From Youngiibacter multivorans (GTDB lineage Bacteria > Bacillota > Clostridia > Clostridiales > Clostridiaceae): DNA of 64,000 nt. Both the position numbers and the translations under genes were made by a program. Location: assembly GCF_017873395.1 (NCBI RefSeq), contig NZ_JAGGKC010000001.1, positions 62,001 to 126,000 of the forward strand, written 5' to 3'. The notes under the pieces were generated by a model. It worked only from the letters and a program-made list of their open reading frames with translations, had not been told where the DNA came from and searched no databases. Position 1 is the first letter of the stretch, and every line of letters begins with the position of its first letter. Below are positions 1 to 9,120 of the stretch, one piece after another.

Positions 1-966
1 GTCGGGGCAATGACCGGAGTAACCTCAGCACATATGCTGGTCCATGTGGTCAAAAATGAGACTTACGGCAACTATGCATTCTCAACAGTCCATGAAGGGT
101 CAGGATATACAGTCCAGAGGTACGGGTCATGGGATGAAGGGGTAATAAGAAGACTGAAGTGGCTGGACAGCGAATTCAGACCGGTGCTGAACGATGCTCT
201 TGTGAGGGCAGGAGGTATTGATGCCGGAGCAACCATATCGCAGGCACTGCATATGTCTGACGAATGCCATAACAGGAATAAGGCATCGAGCGTGCTTTTC
301 TACAAGCAGATACTTCCGCATCTCCTAAGGTCAGATTATGACAAGGAGACAATACTCAGGGTATCCGAGTTCATCAACGGCAACGAGCATTACCATCTTA
401 GCATTACAATGGCAGCGAGCAAGGCTCAGCTGGATGCTGCGACAGGTGTTGAAAACAGCACTATCGTTACGGCTCTTGCAAGAAATGGAAAAGACTTCGG
501 TATAAAGGTAAGCGGAATGGGAAAGGACAAGTGGTTCACGGGACCGGCACAGCTGGTCGACGGACTGTTCTTCCCAGGATTCAGTCAGGCGGACTCAACT
601 CCTGACATGGGGGATTCGGCAATTTCTGAAACTGCCGGCCTTGGAGGATTCTCGCTTGGCAATGCCCCGGCAATAGTACAGTTCGTTGGAGGTACTGTTT
701 CGGATGCTATGGCCTATGTAAAGAAAATGTACGAGATAACCTGGAGCGAGAACCGGAACTATACGATACCCTTCCTGAATTTCAGGGGAACTCCGGCGGG
801 GGTTGACATAAGGAAGGTCATAGAGACGGGAATACTTCCCATAATAACAACTGGTATAGCCCACAAGGAAAGGGGTAGAGGCCAGATAGGAGCAGGAATA
901 GCAAATCCTCCTATGGAATGCTTTGAGAAGGCGATCCTGGAGTTTGCGGAGAAATTTGACTCATAG
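1..966 (+). CDS. DUF1116 family protein (oxamate carbamoyltransferase subunit-like), 5' end outside window
   Basis: The reading frame is open from base 1, so the gene begins upstream of the window; an internal ATG at 10 is probably not the start. The 318 or more residues have the DUF1116 look: VGAMTGV near the left edge, the HMSDECHNRN motif near residue 80, and a conserved glycine-rich C-terminal half. In E. coli the DUF1116 protein YlbE (AllG) works with FdrA and YlbF in oxamate carbamoyltransferase, which makes carbamoyl phosphate at the end of anaerobic allantoin breakdown. Here the gene is followed by two symporters and a carbamate kinase, which fits ATP recovery from carbamoyl phosphate. 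The FdrA and DUF2877 partners would be expected upstream, outside the window. The family call is confident; the substrate is inferred. Confidence 0.8.
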   Translation, partial: VGAMTGVTSAHMLVHVVKNETYGNYAFSTVHEGSGYTVQRYGSWDEGVIRRLKWLDSEFRPVLNDALVRAGGIDAGATISQALHMSDECHNRNKASSVLFYKQILPHLLRSDYDKETILRVSEFINGNEHYHLSITMAASKAQLDAATGVENSTIVTALARNGKDFGIKVSGMGKDKWFTGPAQLVDGLFFPGFSQADSTPDMGDSAISETAGLGGFSLGNAPAIVQFVGGTVSDAMAYVKKMYEITWSENRNYTIPFLNFRGTPAGVDIRKVIETGILPIITTGIAHKERGRGQIGAGIANPPMECFEKAILEFAEKFDS

Positions 967-1032
967 CCAATACTGAAATGGTAATCAGCTGCCGGAAATA
1001 CCGGCAGCTAATATAAAAAAAGGAGTAAAGAA

Positions 1033-2286
1033 ATGACAAAGTCAAAGGGTAAGATCAAGCTAAGCACATGGATGATAATTGCCTCGGCTCTGGGAATAAT
1101 ATGCGGACTGCTCTTCGGAAAGACCATGGGGAACATCAAGTTCCTGGGTGACATTTTCCTTAGGCTCATGCAGATGTCGGTCGTCTTCCTTGTCATGGGA
1201 GCCATAACAGAAGCTATAGGAAGCCTAGACATGCATGATATCGGCAAGCTCGGTGGAAAGACAATCGCACTATTTGTAGCCTCCACTCTCTTCGCTTCAT
1301 TCGTAGGAGTCATACTTTCATTAATCATCAGACCGGGTGTTGGAGTTACCGGAGTTGAAGGTGCAGCATTCACGGGTACTCTTCCTGAAGGCAACCCGCT
1401 TAACCTTCTTGTAAACTTCTTCCCGAAGAATATTGTAGAGTCGATGGCAACAGGAAGCATACTTCAGATAATAGTATTTTCAATTTTCCTTGGCCTTGCA
1501 CTGTCTATGCTTAAGGGAAATTCAAGCGCCCAGGCAGTGTTCGGATTCGTCAAGGATTTCAACGTCATAATAATGCAGATAGTAAAGATAGTCATGAATT
1601 TTGCTCCTATAGGAATATTCGCCCTGGTAGCTGCGCTTACAGGAACCTCAGGAATAAACATGCTCATGGCTCTCGGAAAATTCCTTATCGCCCTTACTGT
1701 CGGATGCATTGCAGTTCTCCTTCTCATGGTAGGAATCGTATCGGCATACGGAAGGCTCAATCCGTTAAGGCTTATAAAGAAACTCAACAATACGATAATA
1801 GTAGCGATAACCACCACTTCATCAGCAGTTTCACTTCCGGTGCAGATGGAGGATTCAGAACTCAGGATTGGTGTAAGCAGAAGGGTTTCAAGACTGGTAA
1901 ATCCTCTTGGAATGAACCTTAACAGCCATGGACTGGCTATAACCGTTGCAGTGGCATGCATAACTGTTGCCCAGTTCTTCGGAATCGAAATGAACTTCAC
2001 AAACTACATAATGATTGGCGTCATGTCCACACTTGCCACATTTGCCAATCTTGCAGTACCTGGCGGTGCCCTCGTAACCATGGCAATAGGATTCTCTATG
2101 ACAGGCCTTCCTCTTGAAGGTGTTGCGATAATGGCTGGGGTAGACTGGTTCGCAGGTATAATCAGGACACTTCTCAACGTGGTTGATGATGTTCTTATTG
2201 CGGTAATCGTCGCCATAAGCGAAAATGAACTGGACAGGGACATTTTCAACTCAGACGAGTCTCCGAAAGCAGAGACTGCAGCCTGA
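1033..2286 (+). CDS. dicarboxylate/amino acid:cation symporter (SDF/DAACS family), copy 1
   Basis: A 417-residue polytopic membrane protein of the GltP/GltPh family. It carries the serine-rich hairpin motif (TTSSAVSLPVQ near residue 260) and a conserved C-terminal substrate/cation-binding region (AGVDWFAGIIRTLLNVVDD near residue 375). The family imports glutamate, aspartate, C4-dicarboxylates or neutral amino acids with sodium or protons. A good ribosome binding site (AGGAG) sits before ATG 1033. It lies 67 bp after the DUF1116 gene and 60 bp before a second, clearly paralogous symporter, so all are likely co-transcribed. The substrate cannot be read from sequence; context suggests a ureide-derived or amino-acid-related anion. 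Confidence 0.9.
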   Translation: MTKSKGKIKLSTWMIIASALGIICGLLFGKTMGNIKFLGDIFLRLMQMSVVFLVMGAITEAIGSLDMHDIGKLGGKTIALFVASTLFASFVGVILSLIIRPGVGVTGVEGAAFTGTLPEGNPLNLLVNFFPKNIVESMATGSILQIIVFSIFLGLALSMLKGNSSAQAVFGFVKDFNVIIMQIVKIVMNFAPIGIFALVAALTGTSGINMLMALGKFLIALTVGCIAVLLLMVGIVSAYGRLNPLRLIKKLNNTIIVAITTTSSAVSLPVQMEDSELRIGVSRRVSRLVNPLGMNLNSHGLAITVAVACITVAQFFGIEMNFTNYIMIGVMSTLATFANLAVPGGALVTMAIGFSMTGLPLEGVAIMAGVDWFAGIIRTLLNVVDDVLIAVIVAISENELDRDIFNSDESPKAETAA

Positions 2287-2348
2287 CAAAGGATAAAGTG
2301 CTGAGGGTATGACGGCACTAATCCAGGATTTGTCCGGGAGGTGTGGTA

Positions 2349-3566
2349 TTGAAAAAAATCAGTTTCAGCATACAGATATTGATAGCATCTGCGCTTGGTA
2401 TACTTGCTGGCATGATATTTGGCGAAGGCATGGGCAATGTGAGCTTCCTCGGAACAATATTCCTGAGGCTCATCCAGATGTCAGTGGTTTTGCTAGTAAT
2501 GTCAGCCATAATTGAATCCGTGGGCTCAATCGAGCCCGCGGACCTTGGCAAGATCGGAATCAAGGCGCTTGTGCTGTTTGTCGTGACTACAGTTATCAGT
2601 GCGGTGATGGGCGTTTTCATGGTAAACATAATAAAGCCTGGTGTCGGCATCACCGGAGTACTTCCAGGCAAATATGAGGGGCAGATATTCAGTATCAGCA
2701 TACCTCAGCTGATTACAGAATTCTTCCCTAAGAACGTCATGCAGTCAATGGTTGAGGGAAACATGGTTCAGGTTATCGTGTTTTCAATTTTCTTCGGACT
2801 GGCCATATCACTTACAAGACATAGCGAGGGTTCAAAAAGGGTATATGCTCTCGTAGTGGATTTCGGAAAGGTGATAATGGAAATAATAAAAATAGTAATG
2901 AGGTTTGCACCGATTGGGGTTTTTGCCCTTCTGGGCAGCATTACCGGAACGATTGGCATAGGGGTCATCGTTCCGCTTGTGAAGTTCCTTGCAGCGACTT
3001 TCATCACCTGCCTTGCAGTGCTTGTTTTCAATCTGGGCATCGTATCGGCGTATGCGAGGGTAAATCCGATAAAGGTACTTTATAAGCTTAAGAATACGAT
3101 AATCGTGTCAATAGCGACAACATCTTCAGCAATTTCACTTCCTGTACAAATGGAGGACTGTGAGAAGAAGCTAGGTATTAGTCCGAGGATATCAAGGCTT
3201 GTAAATTCTCTTGCAATGTCCTTGAACAGTGACGGCCTTGCGGTGACTATAGCAATATCGTGCCTTATGATCGCGCAATTTTACGGTATAGAGCTTAATC
3301 TTCAGCAGCAGATAGTACTGGTCGCAGTTTCGACGCTGTCCACTCTTGGTAACCTTCTGGTCCCAGGAGGAGCATTGGTTGCAGTGTCGATAGCACTTAA
3401 CATGACCGGACTGCCGCTTGAAGGAATAGCACTTATAGCCGGAGTGGACTGGTTTGCGGGTATTGCCAGGACCTTCCTAAATGTCGTTGATGACGTGTTA
3501 TGCACATTCTTCATTGCAGTAAGTGAGAAGGAATTTGACAGGGATATATTTGACAGAAACACATAA
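2349..3566 (+). CDS. dicarboxylate/amino acid:cation symporter (SDF/DAACS family), copy 2
   Basis: A 405-residue paralog of the preceding symporter, similar along its whole length. It shares the TTSSAISLPVQMED hairpin motif and the AGVDWFAGIARTFLNVVDDV end. GTG 2343 lies right on the GGGAGG (2336-2341), so the TTG at 2349, seven bases downstream of it, is the better start. Two DAACS genes in tandem suggest either two related substrates or a heteromeric transporter. It is followed within 25 bp by carbamate kinase, keeping it in the same operon. Family is confident; substrate unknown. Confidence 0.88.
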   Translation: MKKISFSIQILIASALGILAGMIFGEGMGNVSFLGTIFLRLIQMSVVLLVMSAIIESVGSIEPADLGKIGIKALVLFVVTTVISAVMGVFMVNIIKPGVGITGVLPGKYEGQIFSISIPQLITEFFPKNVMQSMVEGNMVQVIVFSIFFGLAISLTRHSEGSKRVYALVVDFGKVIMEIIKIVMRFAPIGVFALLGSITGTIGIGVIVPLVKFLAATFITCLAVLVFNLGIVSAYARVNPIKVLYKLKNTIIVSIATTSSAISLPVQMEDCEKKLGISPRISRLVNSLAMSLNSDGLAVTIAISCLMIAQFYGIELNLQQQIVLVAVSTLSTLGNLLVPGGALVAVSIALNMTGLPLEGIALIAGVDWFAGIARTFLNVVDDVLCTFFIAVSEKEFDRDIFDRNT

Positions 3567-3588
3567 AATCATATGGGAGGCTAATTTT

Positions 3589-4533
3589 TTGGGAAAGAGG
3601 ATAGTTGTTGCTCTGGGGGGCAACGCACTCGGAAACAGCGTAAGTGAACAGCTGGCTCAGGTATCAGAGGCTGCGGTTTCGATTGCGAACCTGGTAGAAA
3701 CTGGGAATGACCTTGTGATAACCCATGGGAACGGGCCGCAGGTCGGGATGATACATAAGGGGCTGAACCACTCATATTCTGAAGGGGTCATAGGAACAGA
3801 AATGCCTTTCGCAGAGTGCTCTGCACTAAGCGGAGGATACATAGGATATCATATCCAGAATGCACTGATAAATGAATTCAAGAGAAGAGGCATAGAAAAA
3901 CAGGTAGCGACGGTCATAACCCAGGTGGTTGTGGATCCTCAGGATCCGGCATTTTTGAATCCATCCAAGCCAATAGGAGAATTCGTATCTTTAAATGAAG
4001 CTGAAAGGATCTCAGAAGCGAAGGGATATGTCTTCGTGGAGGATTCAGGCAGAGGCTACAGAAGGGTCGTGCCTTCGCCGCTTCCGATTGACATCGTTGA
4101 GATTGAAGCTATCAGGAAGCTTTCTAATGAAGGCATGGTTGTAATTGCGTGTGGCGGCGGTGGCATTCCTGTAATCACAGAAGGCAGTGGCTACAAAGGG
4201 GTTGATGCGGTCATAGACAAGGATGCGACCTCGAATCTTCTGGCTGAGATGCTTGACGCAAACGTACTTATGGTACTGACAGCTGTTGACAATGTTGCCA
4301 TAAACTTCAATAAGCCTGATATGGAGAAGCTTCAGAGGGTATCTAGGACAGACCTTGAGAAATATGTGAATGAAGGTCATTTCGCCAAAGGCTCCATGCT
4401 TCCGAAGGTGCTGGCTGCAATAAGCTTTGTCAGGAACAGGCTTGGCAGGGAGGCAGTGATAACTTCACTTGAAAACTCAGCACATGCCATTGCAGAAGGA
4501 AATGGGACCATAGTCTATGAGGCAGCAGTTTAG
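3589..4533 (+). CDS. arcC: carbamate kinase
   Basis: Cytoplasmic enzyme making ATP from carbamoyl phosphate and ADP. The 314-residue protein has the family hallmarks: VVALGGNALG at the N-terminus, HGNGPQVG near residue 47, a CGGGGIPV loop, the VIDKDATSNLLAE segment and GSMLPKV near the C-terminus. TTG 3589 is chosen because GGGAGG at 3575-3580 sits eight bases upstream and it gives the usual family length; upstream in-frame codons overlap the preceding symporter gene. Being last in an operon with a DUF1116 protein, rather than next to arginine deiminase or ornithine carbamoyltransferase genes, suggests its carbamoyl phosphate comes from oxamate/ureide breakdown. Function is certain; pathway is inferred. 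Confidence 0.95.
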   Translation: MGKRIVVALGGNALGNSVSEQLAQVSEAAVSIANLVETGNDLVITHGNGPQVGMIHKGLNHSYSEGVIGTEMPFAECSALSGGYIGYHIQNALINEFKRRGIEKQVATVITQVVVDPQDPAFLNPSKPIGEFVSLNEAERISEAKGYVFVEDSGRGYRRVVPSPLPIDIVEIEAIRKLSNEGMVVIACGGGGIPVITEGSGYKGVDAVIDKDATSNLLAEMLDANVLMVLTAVDNVAINFNKPDMEKLQRVSRTDLEKYVNEGHFAKGSMLPKVLAAISFVRNRLGREAVITSLENSAHAIAEGNGTIVYEAAV

Positions 4534-4574
4534 CTGGTGCATGCTGACAATAATGAAGTAATATTTGAAGTATT

Positions 4575-4608
4575 GGAAGGACCTGTGGTGATGACCACAG
4601 GTCCTTCC
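4575..4608. terminator. hairpin terminator between arcC and dinB, probably bidirectional
   Basis: Perfect 15-bp stem (4575-4589 with 4594-4608) and a 4-base loop, between the convergent arcC and polymerase IV genes. T-runs are weak on both sides. Confidence 0.75.
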
Positions 4609-4615
4609 TGTCAGT

Positions 4616-5818
4616 TCATTTATGCTTTTTGAGAAGGGTTCCCCAGGATACTTTGTCTTTTCCGAATTTGTCCCGTATGTCATCTATAGCCTTCTGGATC
4701 TTTTCCTCTTTGTCGTCAGCTGGAAATGATTCATCAGCAAGCGTCGAGAAAAGGTCCAGCTGGATTTCAGACTGGACTTCAAATCCAGACAGGCTGATGC
4801 CAAGCAGACGGACTGGTTTTCGAATATCCCAATTTTTTTCAAGCAATTCGCAGCCAAAGGCGAAGATCCTCTTGGAAATGTCAGTGGAGGGTACCGTCAT
4901 CTGCCTTGTAATGGTAGTGAAGTTGCTGTATTTTATTGTGATTTGGACTGTATGCCCGCTTTTGCCGTTTTTTCTTGCTGTTGCAGATATTTCATCAGAG
5001 AGCCGCATCAGAATTTGTTTTGCCTTATCGATATCAGTGATGTCCTCTGATAGGGTTACCGACTTACCGATTGACTTCATATCCTCATGATGCCTGGGAG
5101 TTACAGGATCACAGTCAATGCCGTTTGCATGGTCATGCATAGCCCTGCCGGCTTTTCCGAATTTCCTTAAGAGAGCTGCTTCATCTGCTGAGGCAAGGTC
5201 TCCAATGGTCCTGATACCAATCTCTAAAAGCTGCTCTTCAGTCTTTTTTCCGATGCCGTACATTTCCCTTACAGGAAGAGGCCAAAGCCGTGACTTATAG
5301 TCGTTGCCCTGGAGCCTTGTTATTCCGAGGGGCTTCTTGAGCTCGGAAGCCATTTTTGACAGGAACTTATTTTCTGCTATCCCAATGGAACACCATAATC
5401 CAAGGGTTTCCCTGATATCATTCATGATGAGGCCTGCAGCGTGGATTGGATCACCAAAGTGCACTTCCATTCCGGTCATGTCCAGCCAAGCTTCATCTAT
5501 GCTGTTCTGCTCCACTGCAGGTGAGTAATGTGAGAGAATTTCCATGACCTTGTCTGACATTTCGCTGTAGAACCTGTGGTCTGGAGGAACAACAACGAGG
5601 TCAGGGCAAAGCCTCAGGGCCTGGCTAAGAGGCATTGCAGTCTTTACTCCGCAAGCTCTTGCATCATAGTTGGCTGCAAGGATTATGCCGGTTCTCTTCT
5701 TCGGATCTCCGGCAACAGCTGAAGGCTTCCCTTTGAGGTTTTCGTTTCTGGTCATCTCGCAGGTGACGAAAAAGGCGTTCATGTCTACAAGGAAAATCAC
5801 TTTACTTTCAGGTGCCAA
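4616..5818 (-). CDS. dinB: DNA polymerase IV (Y-family translesion polymerase)
   Basis: About 400 residues, standard DinB length. The palm domain has the catalytic VDMNAFF aspartate near the N-terminus and the NSIDEAWLD motif near residue 105. These are followed by the helix-hairpin-helix thumb (YGIGKKTEEQL) and the little-finger domain. The enzyme copies damaged templates with low fidelity. ATG 5824 directly abuts the AGGAGGG sequence, so the TTG at 5818, six bases downstream of it, is the likelier start. No LexA-type box was recognised upstream. It stands alone, convergent with arcC. Confidence 0.95.
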   Translation of the reverse strand: MAPESKVIFLVDMNAFFVTCEMTRNENLKGKPSAVAGDPKKRTGIILAANYDARACGVKTAMPLSQALRLCPDLVVVPPDHRFYSEMSDKVMEILSHYSPAVEQNSIDEAWLDMTGMEVHFGDPIHAAGLIMNDIRETLGLWCSIGIAENKFLSKMASELKKPLGITRLQGNDYKSRLWPLPVREMYGIGKKTEEQLLEIGIRTIGDLASADEAALLRKFGKAGRAMHDHANGIDCDPVTPRHHEDMKSIGKSVTLSEDITDIDKAKQILMRLSDEISATARKNGKSGHTVQITIKYSNFTTITRQMTVPSTDISKRIFAFGCELLEKNWDIRKPVRLLGISLSGFEVQSEIQLDLFSTLADESFPADDKEEKIQKAIDDIRDKFGKDKVSWGTLLKKHK

Positions 5819-5946
5819 TTCCATCCCTCCTCGAAATCTTTATCTTCTCTTGGATTCTATCATCTTCTAAGAATTTTCAAAATATGGAAAATCTAAAATT
5901 TATTTTTATGATAACGATTCAAGTGTGAAAAAATAATTTTAAACTG

Positions 5947-5983
5947 TTGAACTTGATCAAAGCTTTTGTTAATATATTAACGT
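5947..5983 (+). promoter_or_regulatory. promoter with overlapping Rex-like operator
   Basis: TTGAAC (5947-5952), a 17-base spacer and TAATAT (5970-5975) form a plausible sigma-A promoter. TTGTTAATATATTAACGT at 5966-5983 covers the -10 and matches the clostridial Rex consensus TTGTTAANNNNTTAACAA at all but the last two bases; its central 14 bases are a perfect palindrome. Rex represses at low NADH/NAD ratios, which suits a fumarate-reductase-like gene. Confidence 0.6.
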
Positions 5984-6020
5984 TGCGAATGGTATTTGTT
6001 ATTTGGAGGGAAAAAAATCA

Positions 6021-7772
6021 ATGAAAAGAATGCTCAAGACAATATTGGTTTGCCTGGCATTGGTTACTATGGTAGCTGGAACTGCAGCATGCGGAACCAA
6101 GAAAGCTGAAGGCAAGTTCAATCCTGGAACATACGAAGGCACTGCAAAGGGCCATGGCGGAGATGTTAAGGCGAAGGTTACTGTTACAGCAGACAAAATA
6201 ACTGAAATTGTGATAGATGCACCAAATGAGACCGAAGGTATAGGTTCAGGTGCTGCGAAGGTTGTTATTGAAAACATCATGAGCGGTCAGAATCTTGCAG
6301 TCGATACAGTAAGCGGAGCTACGGTTTCCAGTACTGCAATGATTGCTGCCATTACTGCGGCACTTGAAAAGGCCGGTGCTGATATAGATGCACTCAAGAA
6401 GGCGACTTCTACCGCTACTGTAGCGAAGCAGGAAGACCTTTCTACCGATATAGTCATAATCGGAGCAGGCGGAGCCGGAATGTCAGCAGCAGTTGAAGCT
6501 GCAACTGCAGGCAAGAAGGTAATAATAGTAGAGAAAATGCCGATTGTAGGCGGAAACACTACAAGGGCAACTGGCGGAATGAATGCGGCTGAAACTTCAA
6601 TACAGGCTGCAGCGGGAATCACAGACACGAAGGAAACCTTCTACAACGACACAATGAAGGGCGGAAAGGAAAAGAACGATCCTGCGCTTCTTCAGACAAT
6701 GGTAGACAATGCTGCGACTGCAGTTGACTGGATAAACGAGCTCGGAGGAGACCTCAAGAGGGTAACCCTCTCAGGAGGAGCTACTAATCCGAGAATCCAC
6801 ACACCTGTTGACGGTTCAGCAGTAGGACCGGTTGTAGTCAAGGTTCTCTCAGCGAAGCTTGAAGCACTAAAGGTAGAGATAATGCTCAATACCGAGGCTA
6901 CAAAGATCATTACCAAGGATGGAGCGGCAGTTGGTATCGAAGCAAAGGATGAAAATGGAAATCCTTTCAAGATCGAGGCAAAGGCAGTAATCATAGCTAC
7001 AGGCGGATTCGGAGCCAACAGTGAAATGGTAGAGGGCTTCAGGCCTGACCTTGTTGGATTCTCCACAACCAATCACAAGGGAGCAACAGGAGATGGAATC
7101 GTCATGGCTCAGGCGGTTGGAGCTGACCTTACCGATATCGGTGAGATTCAGATACATCCTACTACTGATCCTGGAACAGGCTACATGTTCACTGAAGGAC
7201 TCAGGGGCGATGGTGCCATACTTATAAATGCTGAGGGAAAGAGATTCACAGATGAGCTTCTCACAAGGGATGTTGTATCTGCTAACATACTCAAGCAGAC
7301 TGATGGAATCGCATACCTAATAACAAATGAAGAGATGAGAGCGGAGAATGCTTCACTTGCAGGATATGTCAAGAAGGGATACGCTGTTGAGGCTGCAACC
7401 CTTGCTGACCTTGCAAAGGAGCTTGGAATGGATGCGGATGTCCTTGTGAAGACCATGGCTACATACGCTGAGGCTGTCAAATCAGGAAAGGATGCAGAGT
7501 TCAACAGAACTCACCTGACAAAGTCTCTCGAAGCGGGACCATACTTTGCACTTAAGGTAACACCTGGAATCCACCACACTATGGGCGGACTTAAGATCGA
7601 TACAACAACTCATGTAATAGGCACAGATGGAAAGGCAATTGCCGGACTGTATGCTGCTGGTGAGGTTGTCGGAGGAGTTCATGGAGCAAACAGGATAGGC
7701 GGCAATGCCGTAACGGACATAATAGTATTTGGTAAAATCGCAGGAAAGATAGCTGCAGAAGAAATGAAATAA
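6021..7772 (+). CDS. secreted FMN-binding / FAD-dependent fumarate reductase-like lipoprotein (flavocytochrome c family)
   Basis: A 583-residue protein with a lipoprotein signal peptide (lipobox cysteine at residue 24), so it acts outside the cytoplasmic membrane. An FMN_bind domain (about residues 35-120) contains SGATVSST, the type of site where FMN is attached by ApbE. A FAD_binding_2 domain follows (DIVIIGAGGAGMSAA near residue 145 through HGANRIGGNA near the C-terminus). Relatives reduce fumarate, urocanate, acrylates or similar enoates as external electron acceptors. ATG 6021 follows GGAGGG; the in-frame TTG at 6003 precedes that site. No ApbE or heme protein is adjacent. The exact acceptor is unknown. 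Confidence 0.88.
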   Translation: MKRMLKTILVCLALVTMVAGTAACGTKKAEGKFNPGTYEGTAKGHGGDVKAKVTVTADKITEIVIDAPNETEGIGSGAAKVVIENIMSGQNLAVDTVSGATVSSTAMIAAITAALEKAGADIDALKKATSTATVAKQEDLSTDIVIIGAGGAGMSAAVEAATAGKKVIIVEKMPIVGGNTTRATGGMNAAETSIQAAAGITDTKETFYNDTMKGGKEKNDPALLQTMVDNAATAVDWINELGGDLKRVTLSGGATNPRIHTPVDGSAVGPVVVKVLSAKLEALKVEIMLNTEATKIITKDGAAVGIEAKDENGNPFKIEAKAVIIATGGFGANSEMVEGFRPDLVGFSTTNHKGATGDGIVMAQAVGADLTDIGEIQIHPTTDPGTGYMFTEGLRGDGAILINAEGKRFTDELLTRDVVSANILKQTDGIAYLITNEEMRAENASLAGYVKKGYAVEAATLADLAKELGMDADVLVKTMATYAEAVKSGKDAEFNRTHLTKSLEAGPYFALKVTPGIHHTMGGLKIDTTTHVIGTDGKAIAGLYAAGEVVGGVHGANRIGGNAVTDIIVFGKIAGKIAAEEMK

Positions 7773-7777
7773 TCAAT

Positions 7778-7824
7778 TGGACCGGCTTAAGACGTGAGGT
7801 TATCTCATCGCTTTAGCCGGTCCA
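7778..7824. terminator. hairpin terminator between the reductase gene and rpiB
   Basis: Ten-base inverted repeat TGGACCGGCT (from 7778) / AGCCGGTCCA (ending 7824), lying between convergent genes; likely works in both directions. Confidence 0.65.
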
Positions 7825-7826
7825 TT

Positions 7827-8276
7827 TCATTTGAAATTACGGTTCTCGATTTCTGTGACAAGGTCATATGTGTACTGACGCTTTCCGCCTTCAAATTCAG
7901 CGGTGAGCCAGGTCTCCGCGATCAGCGCTGCCAGCTCAGTGCCAAGCACCCTGCCGCCAAGGGCAAGAACATTCGTATTGTTGTGGCTTCTTGACATTTT
8001 TGCGGTATATGGATCTGAACAGACTACGCATCTTATACCCTTGAACTTGTTTGCGGCAATCGACATTCCGACTCCTGTTCCACAAATAAGTATTCCCCGG
8101 TCTGTTTCGCCTTTTGTTACAGAATTTGCGACCTTCTCGGCTATCGGTGCTGAGTAGCAGTGGGCCGGACCGTTTGTACCGTAGTCAATTACCTCTATTC
8201 CAAGCCTTGATAGGAGCTTCAGGATGGTTTCCTTCAGCGAGAGTCCGGCATGGTCGTTTCCGAGTGCAATTTTCAT
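7827..8276 (-). CDS. rpiB: ribose-5-phosphate isomerase B / sugar-phosphate isomerase (RpiB/LacAB family)
   Basis: 149 residues, normal family length. The N-terminus (MKIALGNDHAG) carries the phosphate-binding and catalytic aspartate/histidine region. The ICGTGVGMSIAANK segment near residue 65 contains the active-site cysteine, and SRSHNNTNVLALGGR follows. It interconverts ribose 5-phosphate and ribulose 5-phosphate, or possibly an allose/galactose phosphate. Its start overlaps the end of the upstream MOSC gene by 4 bp, so the two are co-transcribed. Confidence 0.9.
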   Translation of the reverse strand: MKIALGNDHAGLSLKETILKLLSRLGIEVIDYGTNGPAHCYSAPIAEKVANSVTKGETDRGILICGTGVGMSIAANKFKGIRCVVCSDPYTAKMSRSHNNTNVLALGGRVLGTELAALIAETWLTAEFEGGKRQYTYDLVTEIENRNFK

Positions 8277-8725
8277 GCTTTTTCATCCCCCATATCAGGT
8301 ATCACCTTAATCTGGTCGCCAGGATGAACTGTTCCACCTCTTATCACCTTGCTGTAAGCACCATGAAGATGCATTCCGCAGTTCCCTTCCCTTTTGAAAA
8401 CCGGGCATTCGGGATGACATTCCTTTCCAGACTTCGTTATTTCAATTATTGCGTCACCGATCGCCAGTCTTGTTCCACATGATGTCGAGGGGTAATCAAT
8501 ACCTCTTGTAAGGAGATTTTCGGCAAACCTTACGGTGCAGAAGCCATCCTTTCTTTCTTCATACCGGTACAGCCTTGAAGATTCGTCGAACAGGCTGATT
8601 TCTCTTTCTGCCTTTCCTCCGAATACATCACCTTCAATTCCGAAGCCTTCAACTAATACAGCTTCATCTGCGGCTTCTGCAGGAATGCCTCGCACCCTCT
8701 TTATCCTTAATTCTACCAGCTCCAC
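8273..8725 (-). CDS. MOSC domain-containing protein
   Basis: About 150 residues forming a single MOSC domain (molybdenum cofactor sulfurase C-terminal-like). The conserved GIEGDVFGG segment is near residue 30 and the ECHPECPVF cysteine region is near residue 108. Stand-alone MOSC proteins are linked to molybdenum cofactor or sulfur transfer and to detoxification of N-hydroxylated compounds. ATG 8734 lies only one base from the AAGGAGG site, so the GTG at 8725, ten bases away, is preferred. Partner enzymes are not evident here, so the role is open. Confidence 0.8.
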   Translation of the reverse strand: MELVELRIKRVRGIPAEAADEAVLVEGFGIEGDVFGGKAEREISLFDESSRLYRYEERKDGFCTVRFAENLLTRGIDYPSTSCGTRLAIGDAIIEITKSGKECHPECPVFKREGNCGMHLHGAYSKVIRGGTVHPGDQIKVIPDMGDEKA

Positions 8726-8945
8726 TTTGTGCATGCCTCCTTAGCTCCATTTTTCTTGAGTATATCATCATTATGGTAAAGGTGCACAATAGCATTTCAT
8801 AAATTGAGATTTTGGCAGGTATTTACTAAATATTTTTAAGACTAACTAAAATCAAAGAAGGAAATATTTGCGTGTTTGATTGCTGAATCCTAAAAATAAT
8901 TTAGATATCCAGAAAAATAATGAGAATATTACACTAAAACGCACC

Positions 8946-9120
8946 TGTAAACGTTTAACTTAGTTAATTGATTAACGTGATAACGTTGACATGTGAAAAT
9001 AGCTAAAGTATAATTTGAATCGTACTTAGGAAAGCATATGCGACCCTGTCTTAAGAACTTATACACATATCCCGCACGATCAAAGTCATGGGAAAAAGCG
9101 TCTGTAAAGAAAACGTTTAC
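8946..9120 (+). promoter_or_regulatory. promoter and control region of the sodium:solute symporter gene
   Basis: The interval 8726-9208 has no gene but is rich in control signals. TTGACA (8986-8991), 17 bases, TATAAT (9009-9014) is a consensus sigma-A promoter. Just upstream are a Rex-like TAGTTAATTGATTAACGT (8961-8978) and a cre-like TGTAAACGTTTAAC (8946-8959). A second cre-like site (GAAAACGTTTAC, 9109-9120) lies in the roughly 190-base leader, a place where CcpA could block elongation. AACGT-GATA-ACGTT (8974-8987) overlaps the -35. No known riboswitch was recognised in the leader. Confidence 0.6.

Noticed and set aside
8805..8830. Additional sigma-54 promoter (TTTTGGCAGGTATTTACT)
   Set aside because: It has the GG of the -24 but lacks the conserved GC at -12.
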